Source: an uncultured Planktomarina sp.
GTDB lineage: Bacteria; Pseudomonadota; Alphaproteobacteria; Rhodobacterales; Rhodobacteraceae
Assembly: GCA_943788425.1 (NCBI GenBank)
Contig: CALSQF010000004.1
Span: 62,001 to 126,000, forward strand
Direction of reading: 5' to 3'
DNA: 64,000 bases
Shown one piece after another: positions 17,248 to 26,422 of this stretch. Position 1 is the stretch's first letter. Each line of letters opens with the position of its first letter. Position numbers and translations under genes: made by a program. Below the pieces are notes generated by a model, which saw nothing but the letters and a program-made list of their open reading frames with translations, was not told where the DNA came from and searched no databases.

Positions 17248-18957
17248 TTGAAACGATATGTGAAATTTATATTTGCTGCGCTATTGAGCATGACCTTTGG
17301 GGCCAGCGCGGTGGCGCAACAGGCTTCTGGTCCCTATATCGCCGCGCGCCAAGCGGCGCATGGGCATGATTACAAACCTGCCTCAAATTATTTCGCGCGT
17401 GCTTTGGCGCAATCTCCGCGCGACTCCGTTTTGATGTCGCAAACCATGACCGCATTTCTTGCCGCGGGTGATGTGAAAAAAGCCCATGCTTTGGCACGTC
17501 TCTTTGTGGCTGGTGAGGGCAGCTCTCCTTTGGCTGAGGTTTTGGTGCTGTCCGAGCATTTCAAGCGCAATGACTATCAGGCGGCGCTGGATCATTTAGA
17601 GGCGACAACCGTGGTCGGCCGCGCAATTGATGAGTTGCTCAAAGGCTGGGCGCTGGTGGGTTTGGGACAGATGACAGAGGCTGTACGGCACTTTGACGCC
17701 GTTATTCCCGTGGACGGTATGCGCAGCTTTGCGCTTTATCAAAAAGGTCTCGCGCTGACTTTGGCAGGAGATTTTGAAGGCGCAGCGGCGAGCTTTAGCG
17801 GCCAAGGGCAGGCCGCAGCTGTTTTGAACTATCGCGGCAGTTTGGCCTGGGCACAGATATTGGTACAGTTGGATCGGCCAGATGAGGCGTTGACGATTTT
17901 GCGCGATTTTCATGGATCTGGCGCAGATCACGCGGTCAATAGTTTGATGGCGCAAATTGAGGCAGGTGCGTTGGTCGAGTTTGACCTTCTGCGCAGCGCA
18001 AGCGAAGGCGCCGGCGAAGTTTTGCATCTCTTGGCGCAGGCTTTGCAAAATGGCGAAGGTCAAGACGGGTTGCTGCTCTATACGCGCCTGGCCAGCCATA
18101 TGGCGCCGCGCAATATGCAAGCGCTTTTGCTGTCAGCTCGGCTGCTCGAACAACTTGGCAATCCGCAATTGGCGATTGAAACCTATGCGCAGGTGCCGCG
18201 CAGCCATCCGGCCTATGTACAAGCCGAATTGGGCCGGGCACAGGCTTTGCAAGAGATCGGCGAACGCACAACTGCGATTGAGGTTTTGATGAAATTGGCC
18301 GGATCTTTTGAGAGCCTGCGCGATATTCATATGACTTTGGGCGATTTTTTACGCCAAGATGAGCAATATGCGCGCGCGTTACGCAGCTATGACCGGGCGA
18401 TTGAGCTGATTGATCAACCGGCGCGGGGGCAGTGGTACTTGCATTACGTCCGTGGCACAGCGCATGATCGGCTGGGAGATTGGGCCGCGGCTATGCGTGA
18501 TTTTAACCGTGCCTTAGAGCTGTCTCCCAATCAATTTCAAGTGCTGAACTATGTGGGCTATACTCTGGTTGATCGCGGTGAACAGCTGGATGAAGCGCTT
18601 GACATGATCCAAAGGGCCGTCGCGGCACAGCCCGATGCGGGCTATATTATAGACAGTTTCGGATGGGCGCAGTATCGGCTTGGGTTTTACAACGAGGCTG
18701 TGGTGCATATGGAACGCGCGGTGGAATTGATGGCCACAGATCCAATCGTGAATGACCACCTTGGGGACGTATACTGGGCCGTTGGGCGCAAAACCGAGGC
18801 GCGTTTCCAGTGGCGACGGGCATTGAGCTTCGCCACTGATTACTCCGGTCCGGAGGCTGTGGATCCCAAGCGCATTCAGCGCAAGTTAGAGGTGGGTCTT
18901 GCGACCGTCTTGGCTGAGGAGGGGGCTGCGCCCCTGAAACTGGCTGATGGCGATTAG
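17248..18957 (+). CDS. Exported tetratricopeptide repeat protein
   Basis: 569 residues when started at TTG 17248, which has AGGGAGG 6 bp upstream and gives a clean signal peptide (LKRYVKFIFAALLSMTFGAS, cleavage near AVA-QQ). An ATG at 17140 overlapping the ETF-QO stop would add 36 residues ahead of the signal and is less likely. The rest is helical TPR repeats; the clearest are near residues 380-520 (ALRSYDRAIELI, AMRDFNRALELSPNQ, ALDMIQRAVAAQPD). Probably periplasmic or outer-membrane associated scaffold; function unknown. Its 3' end overlaps ispE by 11 bp. Confidence 0.85.
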   Translation: MKRYVKFIFAALLSMTFGASAVAQQASGPYIAARQAAHGHDYKPASNYFARALAQSPRDSVLMSQTMTAFLAAGDVKKAHALARLFVAGEGSSPLAEVLVLSEHFKRNDYQAALDHLEATTVVGRAIDELLKGWALVGLGQMTEAVRHFDAVIPVDGMRSFALYQKGLALTLAGDFEGAAASFSGQGQAAAVLNYRGSLAWAQILVQLDRPDEALTILRDFHGSGADHAVNSLMAQIEAGALVEFDLLRSASEGAGEVLHLLAQALQNGEGQDGLLLYTRLASHMAPRNMQALLLSARLLEQLGNPQLAIETYAQVPRSHPAYVQAELGRAQALQEIGERTTAIEVLMKLAGSFESLRDIHMTLGDFLRQDEQYARALRSYDRAIELIDQPARGQWYLHYVRGTAHDRLGDWAAAMRDFNRALELSPNQFQVLNYVGYTLVDRGEQLDEALDMIQRAVAAQPDAGYIIDSFGWAQYRLGFYNEAVVHMERAVELMATDPIVNDHLGDVYWAVGRKTEARFQWRRALSFATDYSGPEAVDPKRIQRKLEVGLATVLAEEGAAPLKLADGD

Positions 18958-19774
18958 GCGCAGCGCTGCGGCAAAGATCAATCTTTGCTTGCATGTTGTG
19001 GGGCAGCGTGCTGATGGGTTGCATGACTTGCAAAGCGCTGTTGCTTTCCTCGAGTGCGGTGAATGGGTAGAGCTGCGAAAATCAGAGCGCACCGAGCTGA
19101 ATATTCTTGGCCCAAAGGCCGCAGAGCTTCCGGTACAGGATGATAATTTGATCCTTAAGGCGGCGGCGCTCTTTCCGAGCAACTGTCAGACAGAGATATC
19201 TTTGCATAAAACCATGCCGGTTGCCTCTGGCATTGGTGGGGGCAGCGCCGATGCGGCAGCGACACTGCATGCGATGGCGGCGCTATGGGATCTGCCTCTG
19301 CCTGATGTGGCGGCACGCGTGTCATTGGGGGCAGATGTGCCGGTTTGCATGGGGCGTGCACCGGTTTTGATGCAGGGCATTGGTGCGCAGATTTCCCCCT
19401 TAGGCGCGCTGCCGCCGCTGTTTGCGTGTTTGGTCAATCCGGGGCGTGGGTTGTCGACTGCGCGGGTGTTTGAACAGTTGGGCTCCAAATTTAACCCGCC
19501 GCTTGATCCGCCGCCGCCTGTGGCCGCAGGGTTTTGCGCTTGGCTGAAACGGCAGCGCAATGATCTGCAAAGGCCAGCTGTGGCGGCGGAGCCGAGGATT
19601 GCGGATGTTCTTGAGGCATTGGATGCCCAGGCGCCACTTCTGGCGCGCATGTCCGGGTCTGGCGCCACGTGTTTTGCACTGTTTGAGACTCTGGCCGCTG
19701 CGCAAGACTGTGCCGCCGCCATTCAAGCCAGGCAGCGCAGCTGGTGGGTCGCCAGCGGCGCTCTTTTGACCTAA
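18947..19774 (+). CDS. ispE: 4-diphosphocytidyl-2-C-methyl-D-erythritol kinase IspE
   Basis: 275 residues. A GHMP-family kinase acting at the fourth step of the MEP isoprenoid pathway. It begins AAAKINLCLHVVGQRADGLH, and the ATP-binding loop is MPVASGIGGGSADAAATL (about residue 90). MSGSGATCFALF near the C-terminus is the third GHMP motif. The start ATG lies inside the end of the TPR gene. It converges on the polyprenyl synthase gene, which uses the isoprenoid units, with 15 bp between them. Confidence 0.95.
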   Translation: MAIRRSAAAKINLCLHVVGQRADGLHDLQSAVAFLECGEWVELRKSERTELNILGPKAAELPVQDDNLILKAAALFPSNCQTEISLHKTMPVASGIGGGSADAAATLHAMAALWDLPLPDVAARVSLGADVPVCMGRAPVLMQGIGAQISPLGALPPLFACLVNPGRGLSTARVFEQLGSKFNPPLDPPPPVAAGFCAWLKRQRNDLQRPAVAAEPRIADVLEALDAQAPLLARMSGSGATCFALFETLAAAQDCAAAIQARQRSWWVASGALLT

Positions 19775-19789
19775 AATTTCTTTGAAGCT

Positions 19790-20788
19790 TTAGTTTAAGC
19801 GGGCAACGACATAATCGCTCAGGTCGGTCAGCGCCGGCTTGAGCGGATGGTCTGGTAAATCTCTGAGGGCGGACTTGGCTGCCTCTGCCCAATAGAGCGC
19901 TTGGGCCCGGGTGGCTTCAAGGGTGCCATGCCGTGTCATTAGGGCAATGGCATGGGATAGATCTCCTGCCTCCTGCTGGCCCTTGGCAATGCATTTGTGC
20001 CAAAATGCCCGCTCAGTGTCATCGGCGGCCGCGATTGCTTTGATCACAGGAAGGGTCAGTTTGCGCTCTCGAAAATCATCGCCAATGTTTTTGCCTGTAG
20101 CCATGCCGCCGGTGTAATCTAATAGGTCATCAACGATTTGAAAGGAAATGCCCAGAGCGTCGCCATAGGCTGCAAAGGCCCGCACCGTTTGCTCCTCTTG
20201 ATCTGCAATCACCGTGCCCACTTCGCAGGCGGCTGCAAACAGCGCGGCGGTCTTTCCTCGGATGACTTTGAAATAGACATCTTCGCTTGTCGCAATGTCT
20301 TGCGCTGCTGTGAGCTGCAGCACCTCGCCCTCTGCAATGGTGGCAGAGGCATTGGCCAAAATGTCCAAAACGCGCAGGCTTCCCGTTTCCACCATCAGTT
20401 GAAAGGAACGAGAAAACAAATAATCGCCAACCAAAACGCTTGATTGATTGTCCCAAAGCAAATTTGCGGTGGGTCTGCCGCGGCGTTGGGCGCTATCGTC
20501 GACCACATCGTCGTGCAGCAGAGTGGCGGTATGGATGAATTCCACCGTAGCGGCCAGGTGGATGTGATAAGGTCCGCTATAGCCGCACATGCGCGCGGTG
20601 GCTAATGTCAGCATTGGGCGCAGTCGCTTGCCGCCGGCCTCAACCAAATGCGCGGTCACTTCAGGTATACGGGGGGCGTGCTCAGAGGCCATGCGTTGGC
20701 GGATCAAATGATTGACAGCAGTCAGATCATCGGCCAGGGTCTTTGCCAAGTGATCATGGGGTTTTGTTGTTGCATCGTCCAGCGACAT
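19790..20788 (-). CDS. Polyprenyl diphosphate synthase (ubiquinone side chain)
   Basis: 332 residues. A trans-isoprenyl diphosphate synthase, probably octa- or decaprenyl, supplying the ubiquinone side chain. Both Asp-rich motifs are present: LLHDDVVDDS (about residue 95) and FQIVDDLLDYTG (about residue 220). The substrate Lys/Arg region GGKRLRPML is near residue 55. ATG at 20788 is chosen because AGAGGAA lies just upstream; upstream in-frame codons lack family similarity. Divergent from the DUF2007 gene with a 58-bp gap. Chain length cannot be set from motifs alone. Confidence 0.92.
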   Translation of the reverse strand: MSLDDATTKPHDHLAKTLADDLTAVNHLIRQRMASEHAPRIPEVTAHLVEAGGKRLRPMLTLATARMCGYSGPYHIHLAATVEFIHTATLLHDDVVDDSAQRRGRPTANLLWDNQSSVLVGDYLFSRSFQLMVETGSLRVLDILANASATIAEGEVLQLTAAQDIATSEDVYFKVIRGKTAALFAAACEVGTVIADQEEQTVRAFAAYGDALGISFQIVDDLLDYTGGMATGKNIGDDFRERKLTLPVIKAIAAADDTERAFWHKCIAKGQQEAGDLSHAIALMTRHGTLEATRAQALYWAEAAKSALRDLPDHPLKPALTDLSDYVVARLN

Positions 20789-20846
20789 GTTCGAATTTCC
20801 TCTAGGCTCTCGACAAACCCTCGTATCAGACCCTATGTGATAGGGC

Positions 20847-21062
20847 ATGAAAGAATTGTTACGCACCACCGATCCGACGCTTATGGCCTTCGCGCAAATG
20901 CTGCTTCGCGGGGAAGACATAGCTTGCTTCGAATTTGACGTAAATACCAGCATTATCGAAGGCAGCATTGGCATTTTGCCGCGCCGTCTTATGGTGGCGG
21001 ATAGAGATCATTTTGTCGCCACGGCTGTGATGCGTGACAACGATGTAGATTTGGGGCAATAG
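20847..21062 (+). CDS. DUF2007 domain protein (putative signal-transducing protein)
   Basis: 71 residues (MKELLRTTDPTLMAFAQMLL start). The small alpha/beta domain with LLRGEDIACFEFD and the ILPRRLMVADRD pattern matches DUF2007 proteins, annotated as putative PII-interacting or signal-transducing on weak grounds. The stop overlaps the GTG start of the methyltransferase gene by one base, so the two are coupled; this pairing suggests a shared but unknown role. Confidence 0.78.
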   Translation: MKELLRTTDPTLMAFAQMLLRGEDIACFEFDVNTSIIEGSIGILPRRLMVADRDHFVATAVMRDNDVDLGQ

Positions 21063-21811
21063 TGCAGGTCACCGTAGATGGGTTTTTGGGCGGTCGGCTG
21101 CGTTTGGCGCAGCCCGAAACCGGCTATCGCGCGGGCATTGATCCGGTGCTGCTGGCGGCGGCCTGTCCGGCGCAAACTGGGCAAGAGGTGCTGGAGCTGG
21201 GCTGTGGCGTTGGTGTGGCCAGCCTGTGTTTAGGATGGCGCGTGCCGGGCCTTGCGCTCTGTGGGGTGGAGTTTATGGGCGATTACGCGCAAATTGCCCG
21301 CGAAAATGCCGCTCGAAATGACGTCGAATTTGACGTGCAACAGGGAGATGTCTCGGCACGGCCGACGCCGTTTTATGACCGTAGTTTTCATCATGTGATT
21401 ATGAATCCTCCCTATTTTGCGGCAGAATCTTCTTCTATGTCGCCAGATGCCGGGCGCGCTTCGGGGCGTTCGGAACATGTGGCCTTGTCCCATTGGGTGG
21501 CCATGGCCGCCAAACGACTGCGGCCAAAAGGATATTTGACCGTCATTCAAAGGGCGGAGCGTCTGCCGGATCTCTTGGTCGCGCTTGAGGGGCGCTTGGG
21601 ATCAATTGTTGTGCAGCCGCTGGCACCGCGGGCCGGCCGGGTGGCGCATTTGATCCTGTTACGGGCGCGGAAATCTGGACGGGCCGCTTTCCAGCTCTTG
21701 CCGGCGCAGAACCTGCATTCGGGCGCCGAGCATGTAGAGGGGCAGCCAGATTATGCGCCAGAAATTTCGGCGATATTGCGCGAAGGCAAGGCTTTTTCTT
21801 GGCGAATTTAA
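21062..21811 (+). CDS. TrmN6/YfiC-like N6-adenine methyltransferase
   Basis: 249 residues. SAM-dependent methyltransferase with motif I LELGCGVGVASLCL (about residue 45) and the catalytic N-P-P-Y tetrapeptide in HVIMNPPYFA (about residue 115), the signature of N6-adenine or glutamine amino methyltransferases. The overall layout, with an RLAQPETGYRAGIDPVLLAA N-terminus, matches tRNA1(Val) A37 methyltransferase homologues. GTG start overlaps the DUF2007 stop. RNA substrate is inferred from family. Confidence 0.88.
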   Translation: MQVTVDGFLGGRLRLAQPETGYRAGIDPVLLAAACPAQTGQEVLELGCGVGVASLCLGWRVPGLALCGVEFMGDYAQIARENAARNDVEFDVQQGDVSARPTPFYDRSFHHVIMNPPYFAAESSSMSPDAGRASGRSEHVALSHWVAMAAKRLRPKGYLTVIQRAERLPDLLVALEGRLGSIVVQPLAPRAGRVAHLILLRARKSGRAAFQLLPAQNLHSGAEHVEGQPDYAPEISAILREGKAFSWRI

Positions 21812-21928
21812 TCTTTGAGCAAGCTTTTGCGCATTTACTAGAGGTTCCGTACCCCGCGAAAAGCAATGCGTGACAGGCTGTCAGGAATATGCTCGAGTGA
21901 TGGTACATAGATATTAAGAGGAGGAACC

Positions 21929-22105
21929 ATGACCTTAAATTCCAGACTCGTCGAGTTAAAACGTAAGCATATGAGCCTATCTCAAGCCGTGGAGCTCGCA
22001 CAAAAGTATCCGGCTCCAGATCAGTTCCGCGTTGCGGAATTAAAAAAGAAAAAACTCCTCCTAAAAGAAGAGATTTCTCGTTTGTCCGGTGGGGCCTTGG
22101 GGTAA
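21929..22105 (+). CDS. DUF465/YdcH family small protein
   Basis: A 58-residue protein, short enough to be missed by length cut-offs. It starts at ATG with a strong AAGAGGAGGAACC directly upstream. The sequence is a charged helical hairpin (SRLVELKRKHMSLSQAVELA, then DQFRVAELKKKKLLLKEEIS), typical of DUF465/YdcH proteins, whose function is unknown. A tandem repeat and a terminator hairpin follow the stop. The strong ribosome site and intact frame support a real gene. Confidence 0.82.
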   Translation: MTLNSRLVELKRKHMSLSQAVELAQKYPAPDQFRVAELKKKKLLLKEEISRLSGGALG

Positions 22106-22125
22106 CGGCCGCAGCCGCAGCCTTA

Positions 22126-22165
22126 GGAATAAAAACCTGGGGAATAAATAAAAACCTGGGTAATA
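22126..22165. repeat. Short imperfect tandem repeat (GGAATAAA..ACCTGG)
   Basis: GGAATAAAAACCTGG at 22126-22140 is followed at once by GGAATAAATAAAAACCTGG at 22141-22159 and by a partial third copy (GTAATAAAAC). It sits between the DUF465 stop and a terminator hairpin. It looks like replication slippage in the 3' UTR; no function is apparent. Confidence 0.75.
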
Positions 22166-22194
22166 AAACGGCCACCCGATAGGATAGCCGTTTT
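22165..22194. terminator. Intrinsic terminator, possibly bidirectional
   Basis: AAAACGGC (22165-22172) and GCCGTTTT (22187-22194) form a perfect 8-bp inverted repeat around a 14-nt loop. A and T runs on both sides allow it to serve the DUF465 gene on the plus strand and phaB on the minus strand, which converge here. Confidence 0.75.
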
Positions 22195-22219
22195 CTAGAA
22201 AATTGTATGATCGTGGTGA

Positions 22220-22942
22220 TCAGGTCATATATTGTCCGCCGTTGGCGGTCATTGTGGAGCCTGTGATGAAGCCCGCATCGTCAGAGGCGAGAAAGACCAC
22301 ACAGCGTGCGATTTCTGCGGCTTCACCGAGGCGACCTGCGGGGATTTGAGCGATGATACCATCGCGGACCTTCTCTGGCACCGCCATCACCATTTCTGTT
22401 GCGATATAGCCTGGGCAAATTGCATTCACCGTAATGCCGGCCCGCGCGCCCTCTTGGGCTAGGGCTTTGGTGAAGCCTATGTCGCCAGCTTTGGCAGCGG
22501 AATAGTTGGCCTGTGCGAACTGGCCTTTTTGACCATTGATAGAGGAGATATTGATAATACGCCCAAATTTGCGCTCGCGCATGCCATTCCAAAGCGGATG
22601 GGTCATGTTGAATACGCCGTCGAGATTGGTGCGCATCACATCAGTCCACTGATCGCGTGACATCTTGTGAAACGGCGCATCGCGGGTGATACCCGCATTA
22701 TTGACCAAAATATCAACCGAACCTAGGTCAGCTTCCACAGCGGCGATGCCGGCGGCGCAAGCGTCATAGTCGGAGACATCCCATTTATAGGTTTTGATGC
22801 CGGTTTCGGCGGTGAATGCGGCAGCCTTTTCATCATTGCCTGCATATGTAGCCGCAACGGTGTAGCCTGCGGCTTGCAGGGCGGTGGAAATGGCGGCGCC
22901 GATCCCTCGGGAGCCTCCAGTGACGAGTGCGATACGGGACAT
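22220..22942 (-). CDS. phaB: Acetoacetyl-CoA reductase PhaB
   Basis: 240 residues. An NADPH-dependent short-chain dehydrogenase that reduces acetoacetyl-CoA to (R)-3-hydroxybutyryl-CoA for polyhydroxybutyrate. Cofactor motif LVTGGSRGIGAAIS at residue 6, NNAGITRD (about residue 88), catalytic Ser in NISSINGQKGQ, and the YSAAKAG catalytic Tyr/Lys (about residue 150). ITRDAPFHKM and the NGQKGQFAQANYS block are typical of PhaB rather than FabG. It follows phaA by 107 bp on the same strand. No PHB synthase is in the window. Confidence 0.93.
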   Translation of the reverse strand: MSRIALVTGGSRGIGAAISTALQAAGYTVAATYAGNDEKAAAFTAETGIKTYKWDVSDYDACAAGIAAVEADLGSVDILVNNAGITRDAPFHKMSRDQWTDVMRTNLDGVFNMTHPLWNGMRERKFGRIINISSINGQKGQFAQANYSAAKAGDIGFTKALAQEGARAGITVNAICPGYIATEMVMAVPEKVRDGIIAQIPAGRLGEAAEIARCVVFLASDDAGFITGSTMTANGGQYMT

Positions 22943-23049
22943 TTTACTTCCTATGTGTTTTCAATGCGCAATCAAATTACAATACATGATCTTAAATGGC
23001 AACAATGTTTCGTGCGGAATTTGATGCTTTGATGTAAGTGGATCCAGAT

Positions 23050-24228
23050 TTAGGGCCGTTCGAGGCACATAGCCACACCCATGCCGCCGCCGATACACAG
23101 CGTGGCCAGGCAGCGCTTTGCTTGGCGTCGCTGCATCTCAAACAGCAATGTGTTCAAGATCCGGCAACCGGACGCGCCGATCGGGTGACCGATTGCAATC
23201 GCGCCGCCGTTGACGTTCACAATTGCAGGATCCCAGCCCATGTCTTTATTCACCGCACAGGCTTGAGCGGCGAAGGCTTCATTGGCCTCCACTAAGTCCA
23301 GATCGCCGATTGACCAACCCGCTTTGTTCAAAGCTTTGCGGCTGGCGTAGATTGGACCGACCCCCATGACCGTCGGGTCAAGCCCGGCGGTGGCGTAGCT
23401 GGCGATACGGGCCAAAGGCTCAAGGCCGCGTTTTTCCGCCTCTTCTGCGGTCATCAGCAAGACAGCGGCGGCGCCATCATTGAGGCCGGACGCATTGGCC
23501 GCGGTGACCGTGCCGCCATCGCGTAGGAAGGCGGGTCGCATTTTTTGCATGGCTTCGAGGGTGGCGCCGTGGCGAATATACTCATCGGCGTCAACCGTGA
23601 TGTCGCCCTTGCGGGTCGACAGTGTAAACGGCGTGATTTCGTCGGCAAATTTACCTGCCTTCTGCGCCGCTTCCGCTTTGTTTTGGCTGGCAACTGCGAA
23701 TTCATCCTGTACATCGCGGCTGATTTGCCATTGGGCGGCGACGTTTTCGGCGGTTTGCCCCATGTGGTAGTTGTTAAAAGCATCCCACAAGCCGTCGCGG
23801 ATCATGCTGTCGATGTATTTGATGTCACCCATTTTGGTGCCGCTGCGCAGATGCGCAACATGGGGAGAAAGGGTCATATTCTCTTGACCGCCGGCGGCCA
23901 CGATATCGGCGTCACCCAGTTGGATGTGTTGTGCGGCCAAGGCAACTGCGCGCAATCCTGATCCGCAGACTTGGTTGATGCTCCATGCCGCCGATTCGAT
24001 CGGCAGACCGGCATTGATGTGCGCTTGACGGGCGGGGTTTTGGCCTTGTCCGGCTGTGAGTACTTGACCGAGGATAGTTTCGCTGACCTCCGAAGGGTCG
24101 ATACCTGCGCGTTCGACGATGGCTTTCAAAACGGATGTGCCAAGGGCATCGGCTGGTGTATTGGCGAAAGCGCCGCCAAAGCTGCCGACAGCGGTTCGGG
24201 CGGCGGATACGATTACTATATTTGTCAC
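23050..24228 (-). CDS. phaA: Acetyl-CoA C-acetyltransferase PhaA
   Basis: 392 residues. A biosynthetic thiolase condensing two acetyl-CoA to acetoacetyl-CoA. The active-site Cys is in [12 protein letters not shown] (about residue 88), with the His in [17 protein letters not shown] (about residue 348) and the second Cys in [13 protein letters not shown] at the C-terminus. GTG at 24228 is preferred because GAGGAGA precedes it and [15 protein letters not shown] is the family N-terminus. With phaB downstream it supplies PHB precursors and also feeds the acetyl-CoA assimilation route that uses malyl-CoA lyase (mcl1, 36 kb). Confidence 0.95.
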   Translation of the reverse strand: MTNIVIVSAARTAVGSFGGAFANTPADALGTSVLKAIVERAGIDPSEVSETILGQVLTAGQGQNPARQAHINAGLPIESAAWSINQVCGSGLRAVALAAQHIQLGDADIVAAGGQENMTLSPHVAHLRSGTKMGDIKYIDSMIRDGLWDAFNNYHMGQTAENVAAQWQISRDVQDEFAVASQNKAEAAQKAGKFADEITPFTLSTRKGDITVDADEYIRHGATLEAMQKMRPAFLRDGGTVTAANASGLNDGAAAVLLMTAEEAEKRGLEPLARIASYATAGLDPTVMGVGPIYASRKALNKAGWSIGDLDLVEANEAFAAQACAVNKDMGWDPAIVNVNGGAIAIGHPIGASGCRILNTLLFEMQRRQAKRCLATLCIGGGMGVAMCLERP

Positions 24229-24422
24229 AAAGTCTCTCCTCGTTGATGAGGTCAACCTTCGGCACAGGACTCGTTCACAATGCGCGGTTTCAGCCTCATT
24301 TTTGCGAGGTTGTATGGATTTTCCAGCTCATTGACAATGCCATAGCGGTGAAAATTGCTGCAAACGCGAGAAAATTTGCTGCGATGCGGCGATATGGTCG
24401 CAAAAACTGGCGGCCTTTGCAG

Positions 24423-25277
24423 CTATTGTCGGCAGGGAGGGGTTAGCGTTGGGACGCCCAAATGGTAGCCTTGCAAACAGTCAACGCCGAAAGTGGTTAA
24501 GACCTCTGCATCCGAGGCAGTTTCAACATTTTGCGCCACGCAAAACATTTCAAAACTCGCGGCGATGCTGATCACAGCCTGAAATAACGCCTGATTGTCG
24601 GCCGATTGGGCTAGGTCTTTGGTGAATTGCCCATCCATTTTGACAATGTCAAAATAGAAATCACGCAACTGCACCAGCGAAGTTTGTCCAGTACCAAAGT
24701 TGTCTAGGGTGAAACACAGCCCTAATATTGCATGTCATTCATGAATATCGCGCCACTTCCGGCGTGGAGATGATGCTTTTCTTAGTCATTTCCAGAATGA
24801 GGTTTTTGGCCAGGTCTGGCGACTTGCTCAGACCATCCTCAAGTGTACGCACCCATTTGGGGTAACCAATCGATTGTGCCGAAATATTCACGGAAAGCCG
24901 CACGGCGGGCTGCTCGGTCAAAGTTGCCAGGCCCAGCTGCAATGTGGCGCAGTCGATGAGTCGTCCCAGCTCGGTATTGTCAACCTCTGCGATGAAATCG
25001 CGCGCCGGTATATGGCGTCCCGCGGGATCAATAATCCGGATCAGACCTTCATAAAACACCACATTTTAGGGCGCACCGCCTTGGATTGCCGGTTGGAAAG
25101 CCAAGGCGGTGCGCCCGTGCTTCAGCGCCTCACGGACGGTCTCAAGGACATTCGCGTCCCGCTTCGCCACCGCAGCACTCAATGGGTTGGAGAATTTCTG
25201 GTCTATCTGGATCTAGTCGCCCTTGTGTGAAGGTCTCGGTCATAGCGCTTGGCAGCATCGGCGTTGAGCCCTAACAT
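24423..25277 (-). pseudogene. EAL-domain (c-di-GMP phosphodiesterase) pseudogene
   Basis: Conserved EAL-domain sequence can be read on the minus strand, but only by changing frame. The first 24 codons run to TAG (25203-25205). Another frame gives EALKHGRTALAFQPAIQGG, hits TAA at 25066-25068, then continues FYEGLIRIIDPAGRHIPARD and VRLSVNISAQSIGYP to TGA at 24739-24741. A third frame gives LGLCFTLDNFGTGQTSLVQ, FDIVKMDGQFTKDLA and VDCLQGYHLG to the natural stop. At least one nonsense codon and two or three frameshifts are therefore present. The EAL triad itself reads YEGLIRI. The gene probably hydrolysed c-di-GMP once; it is now inactive. Confidence 0.88.
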
Positions 25278-25296
25278 GAGGTAAATTGGAGGTGAA

Positions 25297-25866
25297 ATGG
25301 ACCGCTGTACTTGGGTTGGAATAGATAAAATTTATCAAGATTATCATGACACGGAATGGGGCGTGCCGGAATATGACAGCCGCGCTTTGTGGGAGAAACT
25401 GATCTTAGATGGCTTCCAGGCGGGGCTGAGCTGGATCACGATTCTCAAAAAACGCGCGGCTTTCCGCTCCGCTTTTGCGGGATTTGATCCCAAAGAAATT
25501 GCAGGCTGGGGCGCGGCTGAGGTGGACGTATTGCTGCAAAACCCTGGCATTGTGCGTCATCGTGGAAAGATTGAAGCCACCATTGGCAACGCGCAGGCCT
25601 ATTTGCATTTGGCCAAAGAGATGCCCTTCTCAGAAAGGATGTGGGCCTATGTGGATGGGCGTCCGATTGTTGGTGGCTATGAGACATTGGCGCAAGTCCC
25701 CACCCAATCCCCGCTCAGTCAGAAGATCTCGAAAGATCTCAAAGCGGCCAAGTTCAAATTTTGTGGCCCGACCATCGTTTATGCCTGGATGGAGGCTTGT
25801 GGTCTGTTTAACAATCACATTCTAAGCTGTCACCGTCACGATGCGGTCACGGCTCTTGCGCGATAA
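25297..25866 (+). CDS. tag: DNA-3-methyladenine glycosylase I
   Basis: 189 residues. Tag removes 3-methyladenine from alkylated DNA in base excision repair. The start MDRCTWVGIDKIYQDYHDTE and EWGVPEYDSRALWEKLILD match the family, with Trp and Tyr pocket residues and the zinc-binding His/Cys residues near the C-terminus (HILSCHRHDA). FQAGLSWITILKKR forms the helix-hairpin-helix region. Its 3' end overlaps the convergent tlpA-like gene by 20 bp. Confidence 0.94.
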   Translation: MDRCTWVGIDKIYQDYHDTEWGVPEYDSRALWEKLILDGFQAGLSWITILKKRAAFRSAFAGFDPKEIAGWGAAEVDVLLQNPGIVRHRGKIEATIGNAQAYLHLAKEMPFSERMWAYVDGRPIVGGYETLAQVPTQSPLSQKISKDLKAAKFKFCGPTIVYAWMEACGLFNNHILSCHRHDAVTALAR

Positions 25867-26398
25867 CCGCTCGTAGAATCGCCAAGGCACTGTCGCTGTG
25901 CCAATTGGCATCGCCCAGCAGGCGCGCAATCTCCGCGCCGTCGCGATCCAAGATCGCAGTGACCGGCAGGCCCAAGACATTCATGGCGCGGGCCAGGTTT
26001 TGGCGCGGGTCGCGATGGGCCGGCAGGTTGCTGACGCCGATGGTTTCAAAAAATTTGGCGATTTTTGCTGGCGGGTTTGGGCCCGTGGCAACCGTAAGCA
26101 CTATGAGGTCAGCGCCGCCCAAGGTCTGTTGCACGGCGGAAAGCTCGGGCATTTCCTTGCGGCAGGGTGCGCACCAGGTGGCCCAGAAATTCAGGACGAC
26201 GACTTTGCCCTGATAATCAGACAGGCGCAGCTCGGAGCCGTCTGCATGTAGAAAAACTGTATCCGGTGCGGGACGCGCCGCGCTGTGGATCTGGAGTTTT
26301 CGCATATCGCCTTCGCGCAGAGCTTCAAGATTGCCCATGTCTGCATTTGCAGTGGCGGCGAGGGCCGTATAGAGAACAGCAGCAAGCAAATATCGCAT
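25847..26398 (-). CDS. TlpA/ResA-like periplasmic thiol-disulfide oxidoreductase
   Basis: 183 residues. The signal peptide [19 protein letters not shown] is followed by a thioredoxin fold with the active site [16 protein letters not shown] (about residue 77, WCAPC) and a cis-Pro region near GLPVTAIL. Such proteins reduce periplasmic disulfides, often for cytochrome c or oxidase maturation. It faces argH divergently across 24 bp. The partner could be the DsbD-like protein at 5.2 kb, but that is speculation. Confidence 0.9.
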   Translation of the reverse strand: MRYLLAAVLYTALAATANADMGNLEALREGDMRKLQIHSAARPAPDTVFLHADGSELRLSDYQGKVVVLNFWATWCAPCRKEMPELSAVQQTLGGADLIVLTVATGPNPPAKIAKFFETIGVSNLPAHRDPRQNLARAMNVLGLPVTAILDRDGAEIARLLGDANWHSDSALAILRAVIAQEP

Positions 26399-26422
26399 AT
26401 CACACTCCCAAAGGGTTCACTC

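Noticed and set aside
22126..22159. Direct repeats considered as a CRISPR fragment
   Set aside because: Copies are adjacent with no spacers and no cas gene is present.
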